Positions 52,758 to 62,184 are shown, numbered from the stretch's first letter. The stretch: DNA of 64,000 nucleotides from Microbispora sp. H11081 (GCF_012999535.1 NZ_JABBWV010000003.1:518439-582438); one strand, 5' to 3'. Translations and numbers: made by a program. The notes: generated by a model from the letters alone, not told the origin.

Positions 52758-52887
52758 ATGAGCTTTGATGGTAGCGTTGGCCCGCAGGCGAGGTAAAGGG
52801 CGCCGATCACGGCAGGAGGTCCTCCGCGGGGGACCGGCCGCCGCGCACGAGGCCACGGCACAGACCCGCCCCCGAGGAGACTCCCCG

Positions 52888-54390
52888 ATGACCACTGACC
52901 TGTCCGAGCCCATCGCCGTCGCGGACCTCCCGGCGGCGCACAGTTTCGTCGCCGGGGCGTTGCGCGGCGGCGGCGGGCCGGTTTTCACCACCTGCCATCC
53001 CGCCGACGGCTCCCCGCTCGCCGAGGTCGAGTCGGCCACGGACGAACTCGTCGACGAGGCCGTCGCCGGCGCCCTCGCGGCCCAGCCGGCCTGGGCGCGC
53101 ACGTCACCCCACGAACGCGCCCGCGTCCTGCGTACGGCGGCCGACCTGATCGAGGCCCAGGCCCGGCGGCTCGTCCACCTCATCGCGCTGGACAACGGCA
53201 AGACACTGGCGGAGGCGCGGGGCGACGTCTTCGTGGCCGCCGCCCACCTGCGCGCCGCGGCGGGCTGGGCGGCCACGCTCGAAGGCGTCACCCTGCCCGC
53301 GGACGGATCCACCCTTCGGATGACCTTCAGGGAGCCGGTGGGGGTGGTGGCGGCGGTCATCCCGTTCAACACCACGTTCATGTTCGCGGCGCAGAAGGCG
53401 GGCCCAGCCCTGGCGGCGGGCAACGCGATCGTGATCAAGGCGCCGGAGCTCAGCCCGCTGGCGGCGCCCGTGTTCGCCGGGATCCTCACCGCCGCCGGGC
53501 TGCCGGACGGCCTGCTGCAGGTGCTCCAGGGCGCCGGGGAGGTCGGCCGCCGGCTGGTCGGGCATCCGGGCGTGAGCATGGTGTCGTTCACCGGCAGCAC
53601 CCCCGTCGGCCGGCAGGTGATGACGGCGGCGGCGGACGGGATGAAGCGGGTGCTGCTCGAGCTGGGCGGCAAGTCCGCCAACATCGTCTACGCCGACGCG
53701 AACCTGGACGCCGCCCTGCACGCCACCGTCGGCGGCGTCTTCCGCAACGCCGGTCAGCGCTGCTTCTCGGGCTCCCGGCTGCTGGTGGAGGAACCGGTCG
53801 CGGACGAGTTCGTCGCGAGGGTGGTCGAGGTGGCGCGGTCGATCAGGGTCGGCGACCCGTTCGCGCCGGACACGCAGCTCGGCGCGCTGATCTCGGCGCG
53901 CGAGGCCGACCGGGTGCTGACGATGATCGGCACGGCCGTGGACCAGGGAGCGAGGATCCTCGCCGGAGGGGATCGGCCGCCCGGCGTCCACCCCGGCGGC
54001 GCCTTCGTCGCGCCGACCGTGCTGGAGATCCCCGCCGGGCTGACACCGGCGCCCGGCATCGTCTACGACGAGGTCTTCGGCCCGGTGCTCACCGTGCAGC
54101 GGTTCGACGGCATGGACGAGGCGGTCGCGCTCGCCAACGACTCGCCGTACGGACTGGTGGGCGGGTGCTGGACCCGCGACCTCGACCGGGCGCTGGGCAC
54201 CGCCAGAGCCGTGCGGTCCGGCTACTTCTGGATCAACTCCTACGGGGCGCTTGCCCTGGACGCGCCCATCGGCGGCGTCGGCCTGTCAGGAGTCGGCAGG
54301 GAGCTCGGCCGGGTCGGACACGAGGCGTACACCGAGCTCAAGACCGTGATCGTGGACACCGCCGCGGCCGACGCGCCCCCCTGGTACTGA
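52888..54390 (+). CDS. NAD(P)-dependent aldehyde dehydrogenase
   Basis: 500-residue ALDH. The cofactor loop is in VSFTGSTPVGRQVM, catalytic Glu in LLELGGKSANIV, catalytic Cys in NAGQRCFSGSR, and the second conserved Glu in YDEVFGPVLTV. Full length for the family. ATG with GAGGAGA upstream. Followed 33 bp later by the alcohol dehydrogenase gene, so the pair can oxidise an alcohol to the acid. Confidence 0.92.
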   Translation: MTTDLSEPIAVADLPAAHSFVAGALRGGGGPVFTTCHPADGSPLAEVESATDELVDEAVAGALAAQPAWARTSPHERARVLRTAADLIEAQARRLVHLIALDNGKTLAEARGDVFVAAAHLRAAAGWAATLEGVTLPADGSTLRMTFREPVGVVAAVIPFNTTFMFAAQKAGPALAAGNAIVIKAPELSPLAAPVFAGILTAAGLPDGLLQVLQGAGEVGRRLVGHPGVSMVSFTGSTPVGRQVMTAAADGMKRVLLELGGKSANIVYADANLDAALHATVGGVFRNAGQRCFSGSRLLVEEPVADEFVARVVEVARSIRVGDPFAPDTQLGALISAREADRVLTMIGTAVDQGARILAGGDRPPGVHPGGAFVAPTVLEIPAGLTPAPGIVYDEVFGPVLTVQRFDGMDEAVALANDSPYGLVGGCWTRDLDRALGTARAVRSGYFWINSYGALALDAPIGGVGLSGVGRELGRVGHEAYTELKTVIVDTAAADAPPWY

Positions 54391-54423
54391 CCCACACACT
54401 CCGCCTACTCCAAGGAGCAGCCC

Positions 54424-55509
54424 ATGGCCCTGTCCTATCGCGGCGCCGTCGTGCGTGAGGCCCACGGACCGCTGACCGTCGAGGATATCCCCCTTCGCGG
54501 CCCGGTCGGCGACGAGGTGCTGATCAGGGTGACCGCCTGCGGTCTGTGCCACAGTGACGTGCACTTCATGCACGGCACGTCGGGGACCGACTTCCCCTAT
54601 CTGGTCGGCCACGAGGTGACCGGTGTCGTCGAGGCCCTGGGGCCGGGGGCGTCGGGGGTCGCGGTGGGCGACAGCGTCGTCGTCGCGCCGATGGTCGCCT
54701 GCGGGGCGTGCAGACACTGCCGTGCGGGGCGGCCGGAGGCGTGCGCGTCCCGATTGCCGAGACGGCCGAAGGTCGGGCTCGGCGACGGCGCCGCGGCCAC
54801 CCCCGTGCTCGGCGTCGGCGGCCTGGCGGAACGGGTCGTCGTGCCCGCCGGGCAGGCGATAACGATCGACCCGCGGGTGCCCCCGCGCGTGGCCGCGCTG
54901 CTCGGCTGCGGCGTGCCCAGCGGATTCGGCGCCGCCGTCAACACCGGGGCGGTCGGCCCGTCCGACGACGTGGTGGTGATCGGCTGCGGTGGGGTGGGAG
55001 TCGCGGCCGTCGCCGGGGCCGCGTACGCGCGGGCACGGCGGATCATCGCGATCGACACCAATCCCCGCAAGCTCGAGGTCGCCCGCCGCTTCGGCGCGAC
55101 CCACGTGATCGACGCGTCCCTGGAGGAGCCGGTCGCGAGCGTACGGGAACTGACCGACGGCGTGGGCGCGGACGTCGTCCTCGACGCGGTCGGCGGCCCG
55201 GCGACCTTCACGACGGCCGACGACCTGCGGGCGCCCGGCTCACGGCTGGTGATCGTCGGCGCGCCCAAACAGGGCGACACGGCGCCGCTGCCGCTGAGAC
55301 GGCTCTTCCTGACCGGCGGCTCGATCCGGGTCTCCATCTGGGGGGACTGCGTCGCGGCCCGCGACCTGCCGCTGCTGGCCGGGCTCTATCTGGAGGGCCG
55401 GCTCCCGCTCGACGAGTACGTCTCGGCGACGTTCGACCTGGCCGGGGCCCAGGACGGCTACGACCGGCTGCTGGCGGGAGAGGCGCCGCGCAGCGTGGTG
55501 CTCCTCTGA
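54424..55509 (+). CDS. Zinc-dependent alcohol dehydrogenase (class III-like)
   Basis: 361-residue MDR enzyme. Catalytic zinc ligands are in TACGLCHSDVHF and VGHEVTGVVE; the structural zinc lobe CGACRHCRAGRPEAC has all four cysteines. Rossmann loop VVVIGCGGVGVAAVAGA and the Asp of IIAIDTNPRK favour NAD. The pattern is similar to mycothiol-dependent formaldehyde dehydrogenases, so a role on formaldehyde from demethylation is possible but not provable. Confidence 0.9.
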   Translation: MALSYRGAVVREAHGPLTVEDIPLRGPVGDEVLIRVTACGLCHSDVHFMHGTSGTDFPYLVGHEVTGVVEALGPGASGVAVGDSVVVAPMVACGACRHCRAGRPEACASRLPRRPKVGLGDGAAATPVLGVGGLAERVVVPAGQAITIDPRVPPRVAALLGCGVPSGFGAAVNTGAVGPSDDVVVIGCGGVGVAAVAGAAYARARRIIAIDTNPRKLEVARRFGATHVIDASLEEPVASVRELTDGVGADVVLDAVGGPATFTTADDLRAPGSRLVIVGAPKQGDTAPLPLRRLFLTGGSIRVSIWGDCVAARDLPLLAGLYLEGRLPLDEYVSATFDLAGAQDGYDRLLAGEAPRSVVLL

Positions 55510-55515
55510 GGCCGG

Positions 55516-55545
55516 TTGACAAGTTCACATCCGCCGCCCGACAAT
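55516..55545 (+). promoter_or_regulatory. Promoter of the VOC gene/lower operon
   Basis: TTGACA at 55516-55521 and GACAAT at 55540-55545 are 18 bases apart; the operator follows at once and would cover the transcription start. Confidence 0.5.
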
Positions 55546-55552
55546 CAATTCA

Positions 55553-55578
55553 AATTTCGGACTGATTGTCCGATAATT
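55553..55578. promoter_or_regulatory. Shared operator, site 3 (best inverted repeat)
   Basis: AATTTCGGAC, spacer TGATT, then GTCCGATAATT; the CGGAC/GTCCG arms are perfect. Also contains ATTGTCCGATAAT, itself a near-perfect 13-bp palindrome. Confidence 0.7.
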
Positions 55579-55599
55579 GACACACCTGAGGATGAGACG

Positions 55600-56100
55600 A
55601 TGGCTGAAGCCGATCTCCGCGTACCCCGTTCGCTCAACCACATCGCCTATCCGACGTGGGACTCCCAGGCGACGCACGACTTCTACACCGAGGTCCTCAA
55701 GTGCGAGATGCTCGCCGCGATCCAGCTGGACCAGGTGCCTTCGAGTGGCGCCCGCACGCCCTACCTGCACACCTTCTTCGGGCTGGGTGACGGGAGCGCC
55801 ATCGCCTTCTTCGAGGTCGACGGCCTGCCCCGCCCCGAGCCTGACTCGGTGCCCTCGTGGGTGCGGCACATCGCGCTCAACGTCGACTCGATGGAGGAGC
55901 TCCACGCGTGGAAGGCGCACTTCGCGGCCAAGGGCGTGGAGACGGTGGGCATCGTCGACCACGACGGCGTCTGGGAGTCCCTCTACATCTTCGACCCGAA
56001 CGGCGTACGGATCGAGCTGACGCTGCAGACCCGCGAGCTCGACGAATCCGACGCCAAGGCCGCCGCCGAGACGCTGCGGAAGTGGACCGCGCGCCGTTGA
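55600..56100 (+). CDS. VOC (glyoxalase/dioxygenase superfamily) protein
   Basis: 166-residue single VOC unit. Likely metal ligands: His in SLNHIAYPTW, Glu in IAFFEVDGLP, His in WVRHIALNVD and Glu in VRIELTLQT, the usual two-module arrangement. Small size fits a glyoxalase, isomerase or ring-cleavage enzyme. ATG with GAGGA seven bases upstream. First gene behind operator site 3 and leads the lower operon. Confidence 0.85.
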   Translation: MAEADLRVPRSLNHIAYPTWDSQATHDFYTEVLKCEMLAAIQLDQVPSSGARTPYLHTFFGLGDGSAIAFFEVDGLPRPEPDSVPSWVRHIALNVDSMEELHAWKAHFAAKGVETVGIVDHDGVWESLYIFDPNGVRIELTLQTRELDESDAKAAAETLRKWTARR

Positions 56101-56143
56101 CGCGCCGTCCCTCCCCATCCCCCGACCCCGACAGGAGCCGCCC

Positions 56144-57295
56144 GTGCTGTCCCGCGAACTACTTCCCATACCGATGCCGCCGGGTGGGCGCCTGGACATC
56201 AACTCCGGTGTCGCCCGGCTGAGCGGGAAGATCTGGGCCGTGCTGTGGAAGGACGACCGGCAGCCGCCGCCGGACACCGCGGTGCTGATCGTGCATCCGG
56301 CGTCCAACTTCATGGGCCACTACGCGCTGGAGAGCCTCGCCGCCCGCGGGGTCGCCGCCGTCGGCCTCGCCACCCGCTACGTCGGCAACGACTCCGCGCT
56401 CATCATGGAGAACTGCGTCCTGGACATCGGCGCGGCGATCCGGCACCTCCGTGAGCTCGGCTACCAGCGGGTCGTCCTGGTCGGCAACTCAGGCGGCGGC
56501 GGGCTCGCCGCGCTCTACCAGGAGCAGGCGGAGAACCCGACGATCACCCACACCCCGGCCGGCGACCCCGTCGACCTGGCCGGCGCCGGACTCCTGCCCG
56601 CCGACAAGCTGGTGATGGCCATGGCGCATCCCGGCCGCGCGGTCGTCTACACCGAGGGCCTCGACCCGGCGATCGTCGACGAGCACCGGCCCTTCGACCG
56701 TGACCCGTCGGTCGACATGTTCGACCCGGCCAACGGACCGGCCTACTCCGAGGAGTTCGTCCGGCGCTACCGGGCGGCGCAGATCGCCCGCAACCGCAAG
56801 ATCAGCGATTGGGCCCTCCAGCGGATCCAGGAGTTGCGCGACCACACCCGCGAGTCGCCGTCGGGGGAGAAGGAGGCGCCGGACGACCTGCCCTTCGTCG
56901 TGCACGGCACGGCCGCGGACCCGCGCTTCCTCGACCCGTCCATCGACCCGTCCGACCGCGAGACCCGCACCCTGTGGGGCAGCCCCTGGGTGGCCAACTT
57001 CCAGCCGGCGTCGCTGGGCCACCTCACCAGCCTGCGCTCCTGGCTGAGCCAGTGGAGCTACGACCACAGCCGGGCGAACGCCTACAAGGCCCTCGCCCAC
57101 GTGGAGGCGCCCGTCATGGTCGTCTACGGCTCCGCGGACTGCGCGGCCTTCCCCAGCCACGCCCACAACATGTACCGGGCCATCGCCCACGACAGGCGCG
57201 AGATGGTCGAGATCAAGGGCGCCGACCACTACTTCCAGGGCCGTCCCGACCTGGTCGAGACCATGTGCGACCTCGTCGCCGACTGGAGCCGGTGA
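56144..57295 (+). CDS. Alpha/beta hydrolase, large
   Basis: 383-residue serine hydrolase. Nucleophile in VLVGNSGGGGLAAL near residue 115, Asp in VYGSADCAAFP and His in KGADHYFQGR; a long lid region (residues about 150-290) is inserted. GTG start with AGGAG upstream. It overlaps the flavin monooxygenase by one base. It may hydrolyse an ester or lactone substrate before hydroxylation. Confidence 0.85.
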   Translation: MLSRELLPIPMPPGGRLDINSGVARLSGKIWAVLWKDDRQPPPDTAVLIVHPASNFMGHYALESLAARGVAAVGLATRYVGNDSALIMENCVLDIGAAIRHLRELGYQRVVLVGNSGGGGLAALYQEQAENPTITHTPAGDPVDLAGAGLLPADKLVMAMAHPGRAVVYTEGLDPAIVDEHRPFDRDPSVDMFDPANGPAYSEEFVRRYRAAQIARNRKISDWALQRIQELRDHTRESPSGEKEAPDDLPFVVHGTAADPRFLDPSIDPSDRETRTLWGSPWVANFQPASLGHLTSLRSWLSQWSYDHSRANAYKALAHVEAPVMVVYGSADCAAFPSHAHNMYRAIAHDRREMVEIKGADHYFQGRPDLVETMCDLVADWSR

Positions 57296-58494
57296 TGAGC
57301 GTGCTCGACGTGGCCGTGGTCGGCGCGGGACCGGTCGGGCTCACCGCGGCACTCGCCCTCGCCAGGCGCGGCGTGTCCGTCGCCGTCCTCGAAGAGTCCG
57401 ACCTGCTCAGCACCGAGTGGCGGGCCTCGACCTTCCACCCGCCCACCATCGAGATCGCCCGCGACCTGGGCGTCGCCGCCGAGATGCTCGAACAGGGGAT
57501 CGTCGCGAGGAAGTACCAGGTGCGCGATCGCCGCGACGGGCTGATCGCCGAGTTCGACTTCGGCGTGCTCTCCGACGAGACCGACTACCCCTTCAGGCTG
57601 CAGCTCGAACAGTACAAATACGCTCAGATCATCAAGGACGCCCTGCACGAACGGCACGCCGAGGTCGACGTACGGCTGGGCGCCAAGGTCGTGGGCGTGA
57701 GCCAGAGCGCGGACCTGGCCCAGCTCACCACCGCCACCGGCGAGCGGATCGAGGCGCGGTGGGTGCTCGGCGCGGACGGCGCGCGCAGCACCATTCGCAA
57801 GGCGCTGGGCAGCTCGTTCGAAGGGCTCACCTACGACCACCGCTATCTCGTGCTGAGCATCGCCTATCCGCTGGAGACGCTCCTGCCGGGGATCTGCGAC
57901 GTCAACTACATCGCCGACCCCGAGGAGCACCTGCTGATCCTGCGGGTGCCCGACGTGTGGCGGCTCGTGCTGGCGGTGCCGCCGCACATCACCGGCGAGG
58001 AGGCGCTCTCCGACCGGTTCGTGGCCGACCGGCTGCGCGGGATCTTCGCCGACCATCCCCCTCTGCCGCTGCTGGAGCGGAAGATCTACTCGGTGCACCA
58101 GCGGGTGGTCGACACCTTCCGCCGAGACAGGGTGCTGCTGCTCGGCGACGCCGCGCACATCAACAGCCCCATGGGCGGCATGGGCCTGAACGGCGGCATC
58201 CACGACGCCTTCGACCTGTCCGTCCAGCTCGCCGCGGTGGTCGCCGGCGAGGCCGGCACGGACGTGCTGGACGCCTGGGCCCTCCGCCGGCGCAAGGCCG
58301 CGATCGAGGCGGTCCAGGAGATCACCCACCGCACCACCAAGGCGATGGCGGAACAGGACGAGGAGGAGCGGCGCAGGTTCCAGCGCCGGATGTCGGAGAT
58401 CGCGGCCAGCCCGCAACGGGCCCGCGAATGGATGATGGACGCCGCGATGATCTCCAACGCGCGGGCCCACGAGCTTCCGGCCAGGGCCGGATGA
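57295..58494 (+). CDS. FAD-dependent aromatic hydroxylase (group A flavin monooxygenase)
   Basis: 399-residue flavoprotein. FAD-binding GAGPVGLTAALALARRG at the N-terminus, the DG motif in VLGADGARSTIRKAL near residue 158, and the GD motif in VLLLGDAAHINSPMGGMGLN near 280. This triad marks PHBH/UbiH-type single-component hydroxylases that use NAD(P)H and O2 on phenolic rings. Fits an early hydroxylation step in the pathway. The C-terminal helix is rich in charged residues (EQDEEERRRFQRRM). Confidence 0.9.
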   Translation: MSVLDVAVVGAGPVGLTAALALARRGVSVAVLEESDLLSTEWRASTFHPPTIEIARDLGVAAEMLEQGIVARKYQVRDRRDGLIAEFDFGVLSDETDYPFRLQLEQYKYAQIIKDALHERHAEVDVRLGAKVVGVSQSADLAQLTTATGERIEARWVLGADGARSTIRKALGSSFEGLTYDHRYLVLSIAYPLETLLPGICDVNYIADPEEHLLILRVPDVWRLVLAVPPHITGEEALSDRFVADRLRGIFADHPPLPLLERKIYSVHQRVVDTFRRDRVLLLGDAAHINSPMGGMGLNGGIHDAFDLSVQLAAVVAGEAGTDVLDAWALRRRKAAIEAVQEITHRTTKAMAEQDEEERRRFQRRMSEIAASPQRAREWMMDAAMISNARAHELPARAG

Positions 58495-58528
58495 GCGGCT
58501 CTCCACTCACCGCCGCCGAGGAGGACGC

Positions 58529-59701
58529 ATGGACTTCGGTCTGAGCGACGACCAGCGCGACATCCGGGCCACCGTGCGCGCCTTCGTCGAGAAGGAGCTT
58601 CTCCCGATGGAGGAGGACTTCCTCAGGCTCGTGCGCGACGGCGGCGCGCGGCTGCCCCGCGACGAGGAGCGCCGCCTGCAGGCCAAGGCCCGCTCGTTCG
58701 GGTTCTGGGGGCTCAGCACCCCGCAGGAGTACGGCGGGATGGACCTTCCCGCCGTCACCCAGTCGCTCGTGCACACCGAGCTGGCCAAGACGTGCGTGCC
58801 TTTCCGCTTCGGCGGGGAGGCCGACAACATCCTGTACGCCGCCGACCCGGCCCAGCAGGAGGAGTACCTCAAGCCCACCATCGAGGGCGAGCGGCTCGGC
58901 TGCTTCGCCCTGACGGAGCCCGGCGCGGGCTCGGACGCCGCCGCGATCACCACCCGCGCCCGGCGGGTGGGCGACGACTGGCTGATCAGCGGTCAGAAGA
59001 CCTTCATCAGCAACGGCGACACCGCCGACTACGCGATCGTCATCGCGGTGACCGACAAGGACAGGGGCGCCCGGCACGGCTCGACCGCGTTCCTCGTCGA
59101 CCGGGAGGCCGGCTGGACCTCCACGCCGATCGCCACGATGGGCAGCTGGCACCAGCCCGCCACGCTCTTCTTCGACGACGTACGGGTCCCGGCGGACAAG
59201 GTGCTCGGCTCCGTCGGCGGCGGCTTCGACCTGGCCATGCGCTGGGTCGGCAGGGGCCGCCACGTGATCTCCGCGCACTGCGTCGGCATCGCCGAGAGGT
59301 GCCTGAGGATGGCGGTGGACTACGCCGGCCTCCGTGAGGCGTTCGGCCGCAAGATCGGCGAGAACCAGGCCGTCCAGTGGATGATCGCCGACTCCGAGAC
59401 CGAGCTCGAAGCGGCCCGCTGGCTCGCGCTGCGGGCCGCCTGGGACGCCGACCGCGGCGCCGACGCCAGGCACGCGACCGCCATGGCCAAGCTCTTCTGC
59501 ACCTCGATGGTGGGCCGGGTCGTGGACCGGGCCCTGCAGATCCATGGCGGCATGGGCTACACGAAGGACCTTCCACTGGAGGGGTGGTATCGCGCGGTGC
59601 GGGCGATGCGCATCTTCGAGGGAACCGACGAGATACAGCGGCTCATCCTGTCCCGCGACCTGCTGCGCGGATACACACGAATCGGGAGTCACCTTGCCTG
59701 A
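58529..59701 (+). CDS. Acyl-CoA dehydrogenase
   Basis: 390-residue FAD enzyme introducing a C=C next to a CoA ester. Signatures: CFALTEPGAGSDAAAITTRA near residue 135, LISGQKTFISNGDTADY, and the C-terminal IHGGMGYTKDLPLEGWYR with FEGTDEIQRLILSRD. The position usually holding the catalytic Glu in the C-terminal loop fits the Glu of IFEGTDE. ATG with GAGGAGGA. Works upstream of the MaoC-type hydratases. Confidence 0.92.
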   Translation: MDFGLSDDQRDIRATVRAFVEKELLPMEEDFLRLVRDGGARLPRDEERRLQAKARSFGFWGLSTPQEYGGMDLPAVTQSLVHTELAKTCVPFRFGGEADNILYAADPAQQEEYLKPTIEGERLGCFALTEPGAGSDAAAITTRARRVGDDWLISGQKTFISNGDTADYAIVIAVTDKDRGARHGSTAFLVDREAGWTSTPIATMGSWHQPATLFFDDVRVPADKVLGSVGGGFDLAMRWVGRGRHVISAHCVGIAERCLRMAVDYAGLREAFGRKIGENQAVQWMIADSETELEAARWLALRAAWDADRGADARHATAMAKLFCTSMVGRVVDRALQIHGGMGYTKDLPLEGWYRAVRAMRIFEGTDEIQRLILSRDLLRGYTRIGSHLA

Positions 59702-59717
59702 ACCGGTCGAAGAGACG

Positions 59718-61346
59718 ATGAGCGTCGCCGCCGCCCTGCAGGCCGCCGCCGAGGCCGCGGGCGACCGCCCCGCCATGATCAAGGGCGACAGGACGATCGG
59801 CTACGCCGAGCTGGACGCGCGGGCGGCGCGGCTCGCCGGGGCGCTCGCCGCGAGCGGCGTCGGCCCGGGCTCGACCGTCGCCATCGCCCTGTACAACTCC
59901 TTCGAGTACATCGAGACCGCCCTCGCCGCGTTCAAGCTCGGCGCCCGCCCGGTCAACGTCAACTACCGCTACCTCGCTCCCGAGCTGCACTACGTGCTCG
60001 ACTACACCGACGCCGCCGCCCTCGTCCACGACACGGCCCTGGCCGCCCAGGTGCGCCAGGTCGCGGGCGACCTCCCCGGGCTGCGCCTGATCCTGGAGGC
60101 CGGATCGGAGACGGAGCCGACCGGCCCCTCCGTGGCCTTCGAACGGGCGGCCGAGCACGAGCCGATCCACGAGCTCGCCCCCTCCCCGCACGGCATCGTG
60201 CTCCTCACCGGAGGCACCACAGGCCGCCCGAAGGGCGTCGTGTGGGACCGCGACGGCCTGCTCGGCATCCTCGGCTCGGTCTTCCGCCAGCACGGGATCG
60301 AGCCGCCGCGCACCGTGGGCGAGGTGCCCGAGCGGGTGCGCGCGCTGGACGAGATCGGCGGCACCCCCGTCGTGCTGCCGATGTCGCCCCTCATGCACGG
60401 CACCGGCCTGTTCCACGGGCTGCGCACCCTGTTCGGCGGGGGCACGATCTGCTTCTGCTCCTCACGCTCCCTCGACGCGGACGAGGTGTGGCGCACCGTG
60501 CAGCAGCACAGGGTCACCGAGATGGTCATCGTGGGCGACGCCTTCGGCAGGCCGCTGGTCGCCGCCCTGGCCGCGGCCGAGGACGCCGGGCAGGCGTACG
60601 ACATCGGCAGCCTGCGCAATATCACCAGCAGCGGTGTCGTCTGGAGCCCCGAGGTCAAGCGTCAGCTGCTGCGCCGCGGCGCCATGACTCTGGTCGACAA
60701 CATCTCCGCCTCGGAGGGCGGGCCGTTCGGGTCCGCGGTCGCGAGCTCCGAGGAGGACGTGCTGGACGGCCGGTTCACCCTGGCCCCAGTGGCCCGCGTG
60801 CTCGACGAGCACGACCGGGACATCGAGCCGGGCACCGGCCAGATCGGGGTCCTCGCCAGCGCGGGACCACAGCCCGTCGGCTACCTCAAGGACCCGGACC
60901 GTACGGCGCGGGTGTGGCGGACCATCGACGGCGTCCGCTACGCGGTGCCCGGCGACCTCGCCTCGCTGGACGCCGACGGCAAGCTGGTCCTGCTCGGCCG
61001 GGGGGACGGCGTCATCAACTCCGGCGGCGAGAAGGTCTTCCCCGAGGAGGTCGAGGAGGCTCTGGTCACCCACCCGAAGGTGGGCGAGGCCGTCGTCGTC
61101 GGCGTGCCGGACCCGCGCTGGGGCCAGATCGTGGTCGCGCTCGTCGCGCCGGCGGACGCGCTCGCCGAGGTCGAGGACGAGGCGCTGACCGGCCACGTGG
61201 GGGAGCGGCTCGCCGGATACAAGCGCCCGCGGGGAATCGTCCGGGTGGACGCCATCCCCAGGACCCCGGCAGGCAAGATCAGCCGGGGGACCGCACGGGA
61301 CCTCGCGACCAGCCACCTGAAATCCATGAAGGAGGACACCCCGTGA
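59718..61346 (+). CDS. Acyl-CoA synthetase (AMP-forming)
   Basis: 542-residue ANL ligase; P-loop VLLTGGTTGRPKGVV near residue 165, LVDNISASEGGPFG, hinge VPGDLASLDADGKLVLLGRGD and catalytic lysine in RTPAGKISRGTARD. The start is uncertain: TTG 59694 overlaps the acyl-CoA dehydrogenase stop with GGGAG before it, while ATG 59718 has only a weak site. It ends in a GTGA overlap with the dehydratase gene. Second CoA ligase of the island, probably for another intermediate. Confidence 0.88.
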   Translation: MSVAAALQAAAEAAGDRPAMIKGDRTIGYAELDARAARLAGALAASGVGPGSTVAIALYNSFEYIETALAAFKLGARPVNVNYRYLAPELHYVLDYTDAAALVHDTALAAQVRQVAGDLPGLRLILEAGSETEPTGPSVAFERAAEHEPIHELAPSPHGIVLLTGGTTGRPKGVVWDRDGLLGILGSVFRQHGIEPPRTVGEVPERVRALDEIGGTPVVLPMSPLMHGTGLFHGLRTLFGGGTICFCSSRSLDADEVWRTVQQHRVTEMVIVGDAFGRPLVAALAAAEDAGQAYDIGSLRNITSSGVVWSPEVKRQLLRRGAMTLVDNISASEGGPFGSAVASSEEDVLDGRFTLAPVARVLDEHDRDIEPGTGQIGVLASAGPQPVGYLKDPDRTARVWRTIDGVRYAVPGDLASLDADGKLVLLGRGDGVINSGGEKVFPEEVEEALVTHPKVGEAVVVGVPDPRWGQIVVALVAPADALAEVEDEALTGHVGERLAGYKRPRGIVRVDAIPRTPAGKISRGTARDLATSHLKSMKEDTP

Positions 61347-61762
61347 GCGGTGTGCCGTTCCCGATCGAGCAAGGCCACGTGCGGGCGTTCGCCCGCGCCC
61401 TGGGCGAGGACGAGGTGGTGGTCGAGCCCACCTTCCTGATCGCCTTCGCCCAGTTCGACCCCGACTGGCCGTTGCGGATGAGACCAGGACAGCCCTGGAA
61501 CGGCTCCGGGGCAGGCCCCGGCGAGTCCTCCGGCGGTGGCGGCGGACTGCACGCGGAACAGGACTTCGAGTATTTCCGCCCGATTCGGGTCGGCGAGACG
61601 CTGACCGCCCGCAAGAGGCAGGGCAGGACCTGGCAGAAGTCCGGCCGGTCCGGTGTCCTGAACTTCACCGAGAGGCTCACCGACTTCTACGACGCCGACG
61701 ATCAACTCGTCGCCCGTTCCACCAGCGTCTCGGTGATGATCGTCAAGGAGGAGGACCGATGA
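61343..61762 (+). CDS. FAS1-like dehydratase domain protein (MaoC N-terminal half)
   Basis: 139-residue hotdog-fold protein without the hydratase catalytic Asp/His motif; it resembles the N-terminal MaoC-like domain (FIPIEQGHVRAFARALGE-like start, DFEYFRPIRVGETLTA, LTDFYDADDQLVARS). Such proteins pair with a catalytic hotdog subunit, here the next gene. A Gly/Ser-rich insert (GAGPGESSGGGGG) near residue 58 may be a flexible loop. Confidence 0.8.
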   Translation: MSGVPFPIEQGHVRAFARALGEDEVVVEPTFLIAFAQFDPDWPLRMRPGQPWNGSGAGPGESSGGGGGLHAEQDFEYFRPIRVGETLTARKRQGRTWQKSGRSGVLNFTERLTDFYDADDQLVARSTSVSVMIVKEEDR

Positions 61763-62184
61763 CCGTGACAGTCGGCCAGGAGGTGAGCCGGGTCGTCGTG
61801 GAGGACCTCCGGCGGACGCAGATCGTGATGTACGCCGGCGCGTCCGGCGACTACAACCCGCTGCACACCGACGAGCCGTTCGCCACGCAGGTCGCCGGTC
61901 ACCCGACCGTCATGTCCCACGGCATGCTCACCATGGGACTGGCCGGCCGCCTGCTGACCGACTGGTTCGGGCACGAGAACATCCGGCGCTACCGCGCCAG
62001 GTTCAAGGCGTCCGTCTGGCCGGGCGACACCATCACCGCGACGGCGAAGGTCACCGAGATCCACGTCGTCGACGGGCAGCGGCGCGCGGAGCTCACCCTC
62101 TCCGCGGTCAACGCGGCCGGCGTCGAGGTGCTGTCCGCCACCGCCAGCGCGATCATCCCCGACGAGGCGGAGGAGGCGCGATGA
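61759..62184 (+). CDS. MaoC-type enoyl-CoA hydratase subunit
   Basis: 141-residue hotdog hydratase with the complete catalytic motif YAGASGDYNPLHTDEPFA (Asp and His four residues apart) near residue 30 and HGMLTMGLAG after it. ATGA overlaps on both sides. It hydrates an enoyl-CoA made by the acyl-CoA dehydrogenase, with the preceding non-catalytic subunit as partner. Confidence 0.88.
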   Translation: MTVTVGQEVSRVVVEDLRRTQIVMYAGASGDYNPLHTDEPFATQVAGHPTVMSHGMLTMGLAGRLLTDWFGHENIRRYRARFKASVWPGDTITATAKVTEIHVVDGQRRAELTLSAVNAAGVEVLSATASAIIPDEAEEAR

